DNA from: Pseudomonas sp. 10S4
Lineage (GTDB): Bacteria > Pseudomonadota > Gammaproteobacteria > Pseudomonadales > Pseudomonadaceae
Direction of reading: 5' to 3'
Assembly: GCF_034344865.1 (NCBI RefSeq)
Contig: NZ_CP133774.1
Coordinates: forward strand, 5,890,001-5,954,000
DNA: 64,000 nt
Positions 34,378-41,796 of this stretch are shown here, piece by piece (within the stretch, counting starts at the first letter, position 1; each line of letters begins with the position of its first letter). Position numbers and translations under genes: made by a program. The notes beneath the pieces are model-generated. The model was not told where the DNA came from and did not search any database. It worked only from the letters and a program-made list of their open reading frames with translations.

Positions 34378-36114
34378 ATGTCTGATAAGAAACCCACCCT
34401 GCGCTCCGCCCAATGGTTTGGCACCGCCGACAAGAACGGCTTCATGTACCGCAGCTGGATGAAGAATCAGGGCATCGCCGACCACCAGTTCCACGGCAAG
34501 CCGATCATCGGCATCTGCAACACCTGGTCAGAACTGACCCCGTGCAACGCGCACTTCCGGCAGATTGCCGAGCACGTCAAACGCGGCGTGATCGAGGCTG
34601 GGGGCTTCCCGGTGGAATTCCCGGTGTTTTCCAACGGCGAATCGAACCTGCGCCCCACCGCCATGCTGACCCGCAACCTGGCGAGCATGGACGTTGAAGA
34701 AGCGATTCGCGGCAACCCGATTGACGGCGTGGTGCTGCTGACCGGTTGCGACAAAACCACCCCGGCCTTGCTGATGGGCGCGGCCAGTTGTGACGTGCCG
34801 ACGATCGTCGTCACTGGCGGGCCGATGCTTAACGGCAAGCACAAAGGCCAGGATATTGGCTCGGGCACGGTGGTCTGGCAGCTCAGCGAACAGGTCAAGG
34901 CTGGCACCATTACCATCGACGATTTCCTTGCGGCCGAGGGCGGCATGTCCCGCTCGGCTGGCACCTGCAACACCATGGGCACCGCGTCGACCATGGCCTG
35001 CATGGCCGAAGCACTCGGCACTTCCCTGCCCCACAATGCGGCGATTCCGGCAGTGGATGCGCGGCGTTATGTATTGGCGCACATGTCCGGCATGCGCGCG
35101 GTGGAGATGGTCCGCGAAGACTTGAAGCTGTCGAAGATCCTGACCAAGGAAGCCTTCGAAAACGCCATTCGCGTGAACGCCGCCATCGGCGGTTCGACTA
35201 ACGCCGTCATCCACTTGAAAGCCATCGCCGGGCGCATCGGCGTTGAATTGGACCTGGACGACTGGACCCGCATCGGGCGCGGCATGCCGACCATCGTCGA
35301 CCTGCAACCGTCCGGGCGTTTCCTGATGGAAGAGTTCTACTACGCCGGTGGTTTGCCGGCGGTATTGCGCCGCCTCGGTGAAGCCAATCTGATCCCGAAT
35401 CCGAACGCCTTGACGGTCAACGGCAAGACCCTCGGCGAGAACACCAAGGACGCGCCGATCTACGGCCAGGATGAAGTGATCCGCACCCTCGACAACCCGA
35501 TCCGCGCCGACGGCGGCATCTGCGTGCTGCGCGGCAACCTCGCGCCGCTGGGTGCGGTGCTCAAGCCGTCCGCCGCCAGTGCTGAACTGATGCAACATCG
35601 CGGGCGTGCGGTGGTGTTCGAGAACTTCGACATGTACAAGGCGCGGATCAACGACCCGGAACTGGACGTGGATGCCAACTCGATTCTGGTGATGAAAAAC
35701 TGCGGACCAAAGGGTTATCCGGGCATGGCTGAAGTCGGCAACATGGGTTTGCCGGCCAAGCTGCTGGCCCAGGGCGTGACCGACATGGTGCGGATTTCCG
35801 ACGCGCGCATGAGCGGCACGGCGTATGGCACCGTTGTGCTGCACGTTGCACCGGAAGCCGCGGCAGGCGGGCCTTTGGCGGTGGTGAAGGAAGGCGACTT
35901 TATTGAGCTCGACTGCGCCAACGGGCGGCTGCACCTGGACATTCCGGATGCTGAACTCGCGGCGCGGATGGCCGATCTGCAACCACCGCCGCAGTTGATC
36001 GTCGGTGGTTATCGTCAGCTGTACATCGACCATGTGCTGCAGGCGGATCAGGGCTGCGACTTTGACTTCCTCGTCGGCTGCCGCGGCTCCGAAGTCCCGC
36101 GCCATTCTCACTAA
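34378..36114 (+). CDS. IlvD/Edd family dehydratase, L-arabonate dehydratase-like
   Basis: A 578-residue iron-sulfur dehydratase. The three cluster ligands are C56 (LTPCNAHF), C124 (LTGCDKTTP) and C197 (SAGTCNTMG), with spacings of 68 and 73 as in sugar-acid dehydratases of this family. The catalytic serine region SDARMSGTAYG lies near the C-terminus. The reaction should be aldonate to 2-keto-3-deoxyaldonate plus water. The start at 34378 follows AGAGAGGCG. Together with AraD1 and the semialdehyde dehydrogenase it makes a non-phosphorylative route into 2-oxoglutarate. The substrate could be L-arabonate, D-xylonate or a similar acid; context favours the arabonate type. Confidence 0.88.
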   Translation: MSDKKPTLRSAQWFGTADKNGFMYRSWMKNQGIADHQFHGKPIIGICNTWSELTPCNAHFRQIAEHVKRGVIEAGGFPVEFPVFSNGESNLRPTAMLTRNLASMDVEEAIRGNPIDGVVLLTGCDKTTPALLMGAASCDVPTIVVTGGPMLNGKHKGQDIGSGTVVWQLSEQVKAGTITIDDFLAAEGGMSRSAGTCNTMGTASTMACMAEALGTSLPHNAAIPAVDARRYVLAHMSGMRAVEMVREDLKLSKILTKEAFENAIRVNAAIGGSTNAVIHLKAIAGRIGVELDLDDWTRIGRGMPTIVDLQPSGRFLMEEFYYAGGLPAVLRRLGEANLIPNPNALTVNGKTLGENTKDAPIYGQDEVIRTLDNPIRADGGICVLRGNLAPLGAVLKPSAASAELMQHRGRAVVFENFDMYKARINDPELDVDANSILVMKNCGPKGYPGMAEVGNMGLPAKLLAQGVTDMVRISDARMSGTAYGTVVLHVAPEAAAGGPLAVVKEGDFIELDCANGRLHLDIPDAELAARMADLQPPPQLIVGGYRQLYIDHVLQADQGCDFDFLVGCRGSEVPRHSH

Positions 36115-36145
36115 TCGAAGCGCAATATTGCTGAAACAGAAAACC

Positions 36146-36283
36146 TGTGGCGAGGGAGCTTGCTCCCGTTCGCCTGCGCAGCAGGCGCCAATAGATCAAC
36201 GCGGCCTGCCTGACAAATCGTGATTACCGTTATGGGGGCTGCTCCGCAGCCCAGCGGGAGCAAGCTCCCTCGCCACAGGTACC
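36146..36283. repeat. Inverted repeat of the GTGGCGAGGGAGCTTGCTCCC class
   Basis: Facing copies start at 36146 (TGTGGCGAGGGAGCTTGCTC) and end near 36283, with an inner inverted pair (GCCTGCGCAGCAGGCGCC; GGCTGCTCCGCAGCC). It lies between the dehydratase and its regulator and may separate their expression. Confidence 0.85.
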
Positions 36284-36365
36284 CGCTAATTTCAGGCCTG
36301 ATGATTGCCCACGACGCCTGCTATCATGCGCCAAACCCCCATCGCCCAGGATCGCGCCGTTCCCC

Positions 36366-37094
36366 ATGGATTACCGCAAACCCTCCGACCGCAAAAGCAT
36401 GCACTCGCGCATTGTCCAGGAACTGGGCATGCAGATCGTCTCCGGACGCTTCAAGCCCGACGACAAACTGCCCGCCGAAGCCCTGTTGTGCGAAGAGTAC
36501 GCGGTCAGTCGTCCGGTATTGCGCGAAGCCACCCGGGTGTTGGTCGCCAAGGGCCTGGTGTATTCCCGTCCGCGGGTCGGCACGGTGGTCAAGGCGCGCA
36601 AGGAATGGCACATGCTCGATCCGGATGTGCTGCACTGGCTGATGCAAAGCAGCCCGCAAAATGAATTTTTCAGCCTGCTAACCAGCGTGCGCAGCATCAT
36701 CGAACCGGCCGCTGCAGCCCTCGCCGCGCAATACGCTACCGACGCGGACATCGCCTCCATCGGCGAAGCCTACCAACGGATGGAAGCTGCACCGACGCCC
36801 GAAGCGCTGTTGCAGCCGGACCTGGACTTCCACAGTCGCATCGCCGATGCGACCCACAACGACTTGCTGGCCAACCTGTGCAACATGTTGTCGGTGGCGA
36901 TTGCCGAAGCGTTGAAGCATTCCAACCAGCGACCGAACCTGCATGAACTGGCGTTGCCAAGGCACAAGGCGATTCTGACCGCTATCGAGAATCGTGATGC
37001 GCTGGGTGCGCGGCATGCGACGCTGGTGCAGCTCGATGATGCACGCAGTGCTTTGAATGTCGTGCTTGGCACAGATCCTACAAACCAGCACTGA
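36366..37094 (+). CDS. GntR-family transcriptional regulator, FadR subfamily
   Basis: A 242-residue regulator with an N-terminal winged helix (residues ~10-78; LPAEALLCEEYAVSRPVLRE is the recognition helix region, followed by the wing GLVYSRPRVGTVV). The C-terminal all-helical FCD effector-binding domain spans ~100-230 and includes the metal-ligand type pattern D-x3-H (DLDFHSRIADATHNDLL). It is encoded downstream of the dehydratase and almost certainly controls the divergent sugar-acid operons, where two matches to the FadR-type operator are present. The ribosome binding site before 36366 is weak, so the exact start is less certain. Confidence 0.9.
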   Translation: MDYRKPSDRKSMHSRIVQELGMQIVSGRFKPDDKLPAEALLCEEYAVSRPVLREATRVLVAKGLVYSRPRVGTVVKARKEWHMLDPDVLHWLMQSSPQNEFFSLLTSVRSIIEPAAAALAAQYATDADIASIGEAYQRMEAAPTPEALLQPDLDFHSRIADATHNDLLANLCNMLSVAIAEALKHSNQRPNLHELALPRHKAILTAIENRDALGARHATLVQLDDARSALNVVLGTDPTNQH

Positions 37095-37100
37095 ACCCCT

Positions 37101-37126
37101 GTGGGAGCGAGCAAGCTCGCTCCCAC
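37101..37126. repeat. Compact REP palindrome
   Basis: A perfect 12-base inverted repeat with a two-base centre (GTGGGAGCGAGC, AA, GCTCGCTCCCAC), seven bases after the regulator stop. Unlike the other REP sites this is a single collapsed hairpin rather than two facing elements. Confidence 0.88.
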
Positions 37127-37160
37127 ATTGGATTTGTGTGAAGCCGTCAGGCATAAAAAA

Positions 37161-37180
37161 GCCGCAACCTGAGTTGCGGC
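37161..37180. terminator. Bidirectional intrinsic terminator
   Basis: A perfect eight-base GC-rich stem (GCCGCAAC, loop CTGA, GTTGCGGC) has A6 on its left and TTTGTTGTTT on its right. It can end both the plus-strand regulator and the converging RND gene. Confidence 0.9.
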
Positions 37181-37200
37181 TTTGTTGTTTCAGCGACTGA

Positions 37201-39585
37201 TCAGTGAGCAAACAACGAATTGCCCTTCTGCCCCGCCAGTTTCTCCGGTTTGATAAGGAACCGCGCCAGCGCCGGCAGCAGCCACAGTGCGCCGAACATG
37301 TTCCACAACAGCATGAAGGTCAGCATCAAGCCCATGTCGGCCTGGAACTTGATGGCCGAGAAGATCCAGGTGCACACGCCGATGGCCAGGCACAGACCGG
37401 TGAACAGCACGGCTTTACCGGTGGACTTCAGCGTCTGGTAATACGCCTCTTGCAGCGGCAGGCCGGCACGCAGGAAGCTTTCCAGACGGCTATAGATGTA
37501 GATGCCGTAATCCACGCCAATTCCCACACCCAGCGCCACCACCGGCAGGGTCGCGACTTTCACGCCGATGCCCATGAAAGCCATCAGGGCGTTACCGAGC
37601 ACCGAGGTCAGCACCAGCGGCAGCACGATGCACAAGGTCGCCGCCCAGGAACGGAAGGTGATCATGCACATGGTCGCGACGCAGATGTACACCAGGATCA
37701 GGATCGTCAGCTCCGATTCCTTGATGACTTCGTTGGTCGCCGCTTCGATCCCGGCGTTACCGGCGGCGAGGATGAATTCCAGGCCGTCCTTGTTGTTTGC
37801 CTTGGCGAAGTCCTGCACCGCATGCACCGCGCGGTCCAGGGTCGCGGCCTTGTGATCGTTGAGGAACACCAGCACCGGCGCCAGGGAGCAGCTGTTGTTG
37901 TACAGGCCATCAGCCCGGGCGATGGAGTTGTTCAGTACATCCGGGTTGCGCGACAGGGTTTCCCATTTCAGGTTGCCCTCGTTCATGCCCTTGATCATCT
38001 GCTTGGACACGGTCACCAAGGAGATCGCCGACTGCACGCCCTCGGTGTTCTGCATCTTCCACATCAGCTCATCGATCGGCGCCATGGCTTCGTAACGCGA
38101 GCAACCTTCAGCCTTGGTCTTGACCATCACCACCAACACGTCGGAGCTGGTGGAGTAGTTGTTGATGATGAAGTTATTGTCCTTGTTGTAGCGCGAGTCT
38201 GGACGCAATTCTGGTGCGCCTTGGTCGAGGTCACCGATTTTCAGGTTTTGGCTGTACCAGAGGCCGCCACCGAAGGCGAACAGGGCCAGGACAATGGAAA
38301 CCGGGGCGACTTTCTTGCTGGCAAAGTTCGATAACAGGCGCCAAAACGGGTGCTCGCGGACCGCATCTTTTTTGCTGCGCTCGACCGCACGTTTGCTGAT
38401 GCCAACGTAGGAAATCGCCACCGGCAGCAGAATCAGGTTGGTGAACACGATCACCGCAACGCCGATGGACGCGCCGATCGCCAGTTCGCGAATAACGCCA
38501 ATGTCGATAATCAGCAACGTGATGAAGCCGACCGCGTCCGCGAGAATCGCGATCATCCCTGGCAGGAACAGTTGCCGGAAGGTTCGCCGCGCGGCGGTTA
38601 GTGCGTTATCGGCCTCGCTGGACTGCAAGGCGATCCCGTTGATTTTCTGCACGCCGTGGGAAATACCGATGGCGAAGATCAGGAACGGCACCAGCATCGA
38701 ATACGGATCGAGCCCGAAACCAAAGGCGTGCATCAACCCGAGTTGCCAGACCACCGCCACCAGCGTCGTACTCAACACCGCCACGGTGCTGCGCATGCAG
38801 TTGGTGAACCAGTACAGCAGGATCAAGGTGATAACGAAGGCAATGCCGAAGAACATCACCACCATGACCAGCCCATCGATCAGGTCGCCGACTTTCTTGG
38901 CGAAACCGACAATGTGGATCTTCACGTTAGGGTTCTGGGCTTCAAACTTGTTGCGGATCTTGTCTTCGAGTTCGTGGGAGAACTGGCGATAGTCCAGTGC
39001 CAGCAACTTGCCCTGGTCTTGCGGGTCCGGGTAGGACTCCAGCAGCGGAATGTCGACGATGCTCGACTTGAAGTCGTTGGACACCAACCGCCCGACCTGA
39101 CCGGACTTGAGTACGTTGTTGCGCAGCAGATCGAGACTTTCCTGGGAGCCGTCGTAGCTCTGCGGAATCACTTCACCACCGGCGAAGCCCTCCTCCGTCA
39201 CCTCGGTCCAGCGTACGCTCGGGCTCCACAGCGACTTGAGGCCGGAACGGTCAACGCCGGAGATGTAGAACACCTCATCGTTGATCTGGCGCAGGGTCTC
39301 CATGTACTCCTTGGAGAAGATGTCGCCGTCGGTGGCTTCCACCGAGATCCGCACCGTGTTGCCGAGGTTTGCCAGATCGTTGCGGTGCTCCATCATCTTT
39401 TGAATGAACGGATGCTCGAGCGGGATCATTTTTTCAAAACTGGTGGACGGCCGAATTAGCGTCGCCTGCCAGAACAGGAAAATACTCACTAGCAGGCAGA
39501 TGACGATCACTGCCGGGCGGTTGTTGAAAATCAGGCGTTCAAGAAACGTCGCCTTGTCTTGGTGATGACTTGTCATGGATGTCAT
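37201..39585 (-). CDS. RND/MMPL-family exporter
   Basis: A 794-residue RND superfamily protein with the twelve-helix MMPL layout: helix 1 near residues 28-45, a large periplasmic domain, helices 2-6 (about 225-400), helix 7 near 420, a second periplasmic domain and helices 8-12 to the C-terminus. Typical motifs are the sterol-sensing-like first bundle (FLIFAIGISHGVQKINGIAL) and VVALGVGIGVDYGIYIYSR in the second. The start at 39585 has GGAG upstream. It forms a pair with the Ycf48-like gene, 30 bases away. In related bacteria such pairs adjoin DUF1302/DUF1329 genes and are proposed to export lipids; those partners are absent here. Confidence 0.9.
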   Translation of the reverse strand: MTSMTSHHQDKATFLERLIFNNRPAVIVICLLVSIFLFWQATLIRPSTSFEKMIPLEHPFIQKMMEHRNDLANLGNTVRISVEATDGDIFSKEYMETLRQINDEVFYISGVDRSGLKSLWSPSVRWTEVTEEGFAGGEVIPQSYDGSQESLDLLRNNVLKSGQVGRLVSNDFKSSIVDIPLLESYPDPQDQGKLLALDYRQFSHELEDKIRNKFEAQNPNVKIHIVGFAKKVGDLIDGLVMVVMFFGIAFVITLILLYWFTNCMRSTVAVLSTTLVAVVWQLGLMHAFGFGLDPYSMLVPFLIFAIGISHGVQKINGIALQSSEADNALTAARRTFRQLFLPGMIAILADAVGFITLLIIDIGVIRELAIGASIGVAVIVFTNLILLPVAISYVGISKRAVERSKKDAVREHPFWRLLSNFASKKVAPVSIVLALFAFGGGLWYSQNLKIGDLDQGAPELRPDSRYNKDNNFIINNYSTSSDVLVVMVKTKAEGCSRYEAMAPIDELMWKMQNTEGVQSAISLVTVSKQMIKGMNEGNLKWETLSRNPDVLNNSIARADGLYNNSCSLAPVLVFLNDHKAATLDRAVHAVQDFAKANNKDGLEFILAAGNAGIEAATNEVIKESELTILILVYICVATMCMITFRSWAATLCIVLPLVLTSVLGNALMAFMGIGVKVATLPVVALGVGIGVDYGIYIYSRLESFLRAGLPLQEAYYQTLKSTGKAVLFTGLCLAIGVCTWIFSAIKFQADMGLMLTFMLLWNMFGALWLLPALARFLIKPEKLAGQKGNSLFAH

Positions 39586-39615
39586 GTCTCCGCCCTTCTT
39601 ATTATGTGGCCCGGC

Positions 39616-40668
39616 TTATTTGCTGAGCTCGGCGCCGGTTGGCGAAGTGGCGCGAACGCCGCCCTGTCCTGCCAGAATCAGATTGCCGTTACCTGCGGCA
39701 GTGACCGCCGACACGGAAATCCGGTCCGGGCGGTTGAACACCGTGAAGGTTTCGCCGTTGTCGCTGCTGCTGATCACCGAACCGCCGTTGCCGACGATCA
39801 CGATGGAGCCGTCATCGAGCAACGTCGCGCCGGACAGGCCGAACTCCAGCATGCCGCGTGCGGCCTTCAACTCGATCGGCGCCCAGGTGGTGCCGAAATC
39901 GGTGGAGCGAAACAGATTCCCGCGCAGCCCGTAGGCCAGCAAGGTGTTGGGCTGCGCCGTGCCGATCACGCCGAACAGCGAACCTTGATACGGACCTTCG
40001 AGCTTTTCCCAGGTCTGGCCCCAATCAGCGGAGCGAAACATACTGCCCTGCTCACCGACGACAAACAGCCCGGCATCCTTGACCGCGGCAATGGCGTTGA
40101 GGTGGAACTGGTCGGTGTTGTCGAGGCGGTCGCTGACATCTGCCCAGTTCTTGCCGCCGTCAGTGGTTTCCAGCAACGCGCCATAAGCACCCACGGCAAA
40201 GCCGCTGTTGACGTCCTTGAACCAGACATCGAGCAGCGGTGCTTCGCGTTTCAGGTCTTCGAATTGTTTGGTCCAGGTAACGCCACCGTCTTCACTGGCG
40301 AGGATTTGCGCGTCATGCCCGACGGCCCAGCCGTGTTTGTCATCGACAAAAAACACCGCCGTCAGCAGTTGCCGGGTCGGCACTTTGGCCTGGGTCCAGG
40401 TCGCGCCCTGGTCATCGGAATACAGGATATGCCCACGATCCCCGACCGCCACCAGGCGTTTGCCAGCGTGGACGACATCGAGCATCAGGCTTTTGGCAGC
40501 CTTGGCGGATTCAACGGCATACACCGTATCGGCTGCTTGCGCGTCGGCGGCAATCACCGGTGCCGACAACACGGCGCAGCCCAACAGCGAGAGCGCTGTA
40601 GCCAGCAACGCGAACTTGCGTAATGCCGGCGGGCGGCAAATACCCACACCCATGACAGGCTCACTCAT
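39616..40668 (-). CDS. Ycf48-related exported BNR/beta-propeller protein
   Basis: A 350-residue Ycf48-like protein (photosystem II assembly factor fold, here in a non-photosynthetic organism). The start at 40668 has a strong GGGGGAAGG site. The N-terminus holds a signal peptide ending VLSAPVIAADA, preceded by an unusually long basic region. Repeated BNR/Asp-box strands follow: GHILYSDDQGATWTQ, ILASEDGGVTWTK, LLETTDGGKNWAD, MFRSADWGQTWEK, LFRSTDFGTTWAP, VISSSDNGETFTV. It most likely forms a periplasmic propeller that works with the RND exporter encoded next. Confidence 0.9.
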   Translation of the reverse strand: MSEPVMGVGICRPPALRKFALLATALSLLGCAVLSAPVIAADAQAADTVYAVESAKAAKSLMLDVVHAGKRLVAVGDRGHILYSDDQGATWTQAKVPTRQLLTAVFFVDDKHGWAVGHDAQILASEDGGVTWTKQFEDLKREAPLLDVWFKDVNSGFAVGAYGALLETTDGGKNWADVSDRLDNTDQFHLNAIAAVKDAGLFVVGEQGSMFRSADWGQTWEKLEGPYQGSLFGVIGTAQPNTLLAYGLRGNLFRSTDFGTTWAPIELKAARGMLEFGLSGATLLDDGSIVIVGNGGSVISSSDNGETFTVFNRPDRISVSAVTAAGNGNLILAGQGGVRATSPTGAELSK

Positions 40669-40945
40669 AGACCTTCCCCCATTATTATTGTTAGGTCGTT
40701 CAACCTTTCAGGGCGCCGTAAGGGGTGCTCGTGGCGATTGGCTGTTCAGGAGCATAGTCCTGAAACCCGCAATCCAGAGCCCCTTCGGAAGCTGGCTTAT
40801 CCTATCGGGCTTTGGAAAGGTCTGACAATCGACGCCACGTTATGTTTTGTTAACCTGAGGGGGTTGGGGTTTTTCTGAATGATTGGGTATTAGATCGGGT
40901 GATTGGGCTGTGCTGTTGGATGGTTGGATGGGTTGCTGAGGGTTG

Positions 40946-41700
40946 TGTGTATATCCGTTGCTGCGGTAATGGCTTCTGGCGGTTTCGCTCTTACAGCGAC
41001 TCACTTTTCCAGACGCCGAAAAGTAAGCAAAAGGCTTCGCCCCGGCGTACGGCATCTCGCTTCGCTCGATGTACCCTCGCTACGGTGTCCATCAGGGGGC
41101 ATCGCCTACGGTCTGCTTCGCTACGACCTCCTCTCGATGTGTTCGGCTTCGCCGAACGGCGCTGCGCGCCTAACCCCCTGATGAACACCTACGCTCGGCC
41201 TGCCGAAGGGGCGAGAGATCAAAAGCAGGATCAAGATCCAGATCAAAAGCCACAGCCACAGCCACAGCCACAGCCACAGCCACAGCCAAATCCAGGTCGA
41301 AATCCAGAGCCAGATCAAAAATCGCAGCCTTCGGCAGCTCCTACAAAGCCCGGTAAATCCCCTCCGCCCTTCACCACTCATCAGGCCGAGCGTTAGCTCG
41401 CCTGCAGCTTTTGATCTTGCTCTGCCCGCCCCTTCGGGAGGCTGAGTGGAGGTGTTCAGCTGGGGGTGGGCGCGTAGCGCCGTGCGGCGAAGCCGCACAC
41501 ATCGAGAGGAGGTCGAAGCGAAGCCGACCGTAGGCGATGCCCCCAGATGAATACCGGAACGAAGGCACGCCGAGCCTAAGCGAGGGGCCGGACGCTCGGG
41601 GCGAGCCTTTTTTTGCTTACTTTTTTTGGCGTTTGAAAAAAAGTGAGTCGCCGTAAGGGCGAAACCCTAAGCCGCCGTTACCGCAGAAATGGATATGTAC
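40946..41700. repeat. Long imperfect inverted repeat element (about 755 bp)
   Basis: Left arm ~40946-41232 and right arm ~41408-41700 are reverse complements over most of their length. Matching blocks include the outer ends (GTATATCC...GCGGTAA), ...GCGACTCACTTTT..., AGTAAGCAAAA, GCATCGCCTACGGTC, GACCTCCTCTCGATGTG, GAACACCT and GATCAAAAGC. Arms differ by small indels, mainly in A/T runs. The 175-bp centre contains a CACAGC hexamer array. No open frame looks like a protein. The 1.1 kb gap between the Ycf48-like gene and pepN holds nothing else but a single REP-like unit. Confidence 0.85.
41251..41286 (+). repeat. Hexanucleotide tandem array (CACAGC)6
   Basis: Six perfect copies of CACAGC sit at the centre of the long inverted repeat. 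Degenerate continuation (CCAAATCCAGGTCGAAATCCAGAGCC) follows. Such arrays change copy number by slippage. Confidence 0.95.
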
Positions 41701-41730
41701 TCAGTCAACAAATAATAGGTCGGCTATCAG

Positions 41731-41763
41731 GCCGCCTTCGCGGGCAAGCCTCGCTCCTACAGG
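41731..41763. repeat. Single degenerate REP unit
   Basis: GCCTTCGCGGGCAAGCCTCGCTCCTACAGG resembles one arm of the REP pairs found elsewhere (for example 50872-50972) but has no facing partner nearby. Confidence 0.7.
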
Positions 41764-41796
41764 GTTCGAGTGAACCCTGAGGGAACAAGACCAAAC

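Noticed and set aside
34528..36111. Minus-strand open frame of 527 codons opposite the dehydratase
   Set aside because: A GC-rich antisense shadow; the plus strand has all the iron-sulfur ligands and catalytic motifs of an IlvD/Edd enzyme.
41251..41286. Possible CRISPR-like array
   Set aside because: The unit is a six-base microsatellite without spacers, and no cas genes are in the window.
41121..41498. Open frames across the CACAGC array in the long inverted repeat
   Set aside because: They encode only a low-complexity Trp/Leu or Gln/Pro repeat product, without ribosome site or coding pattern.
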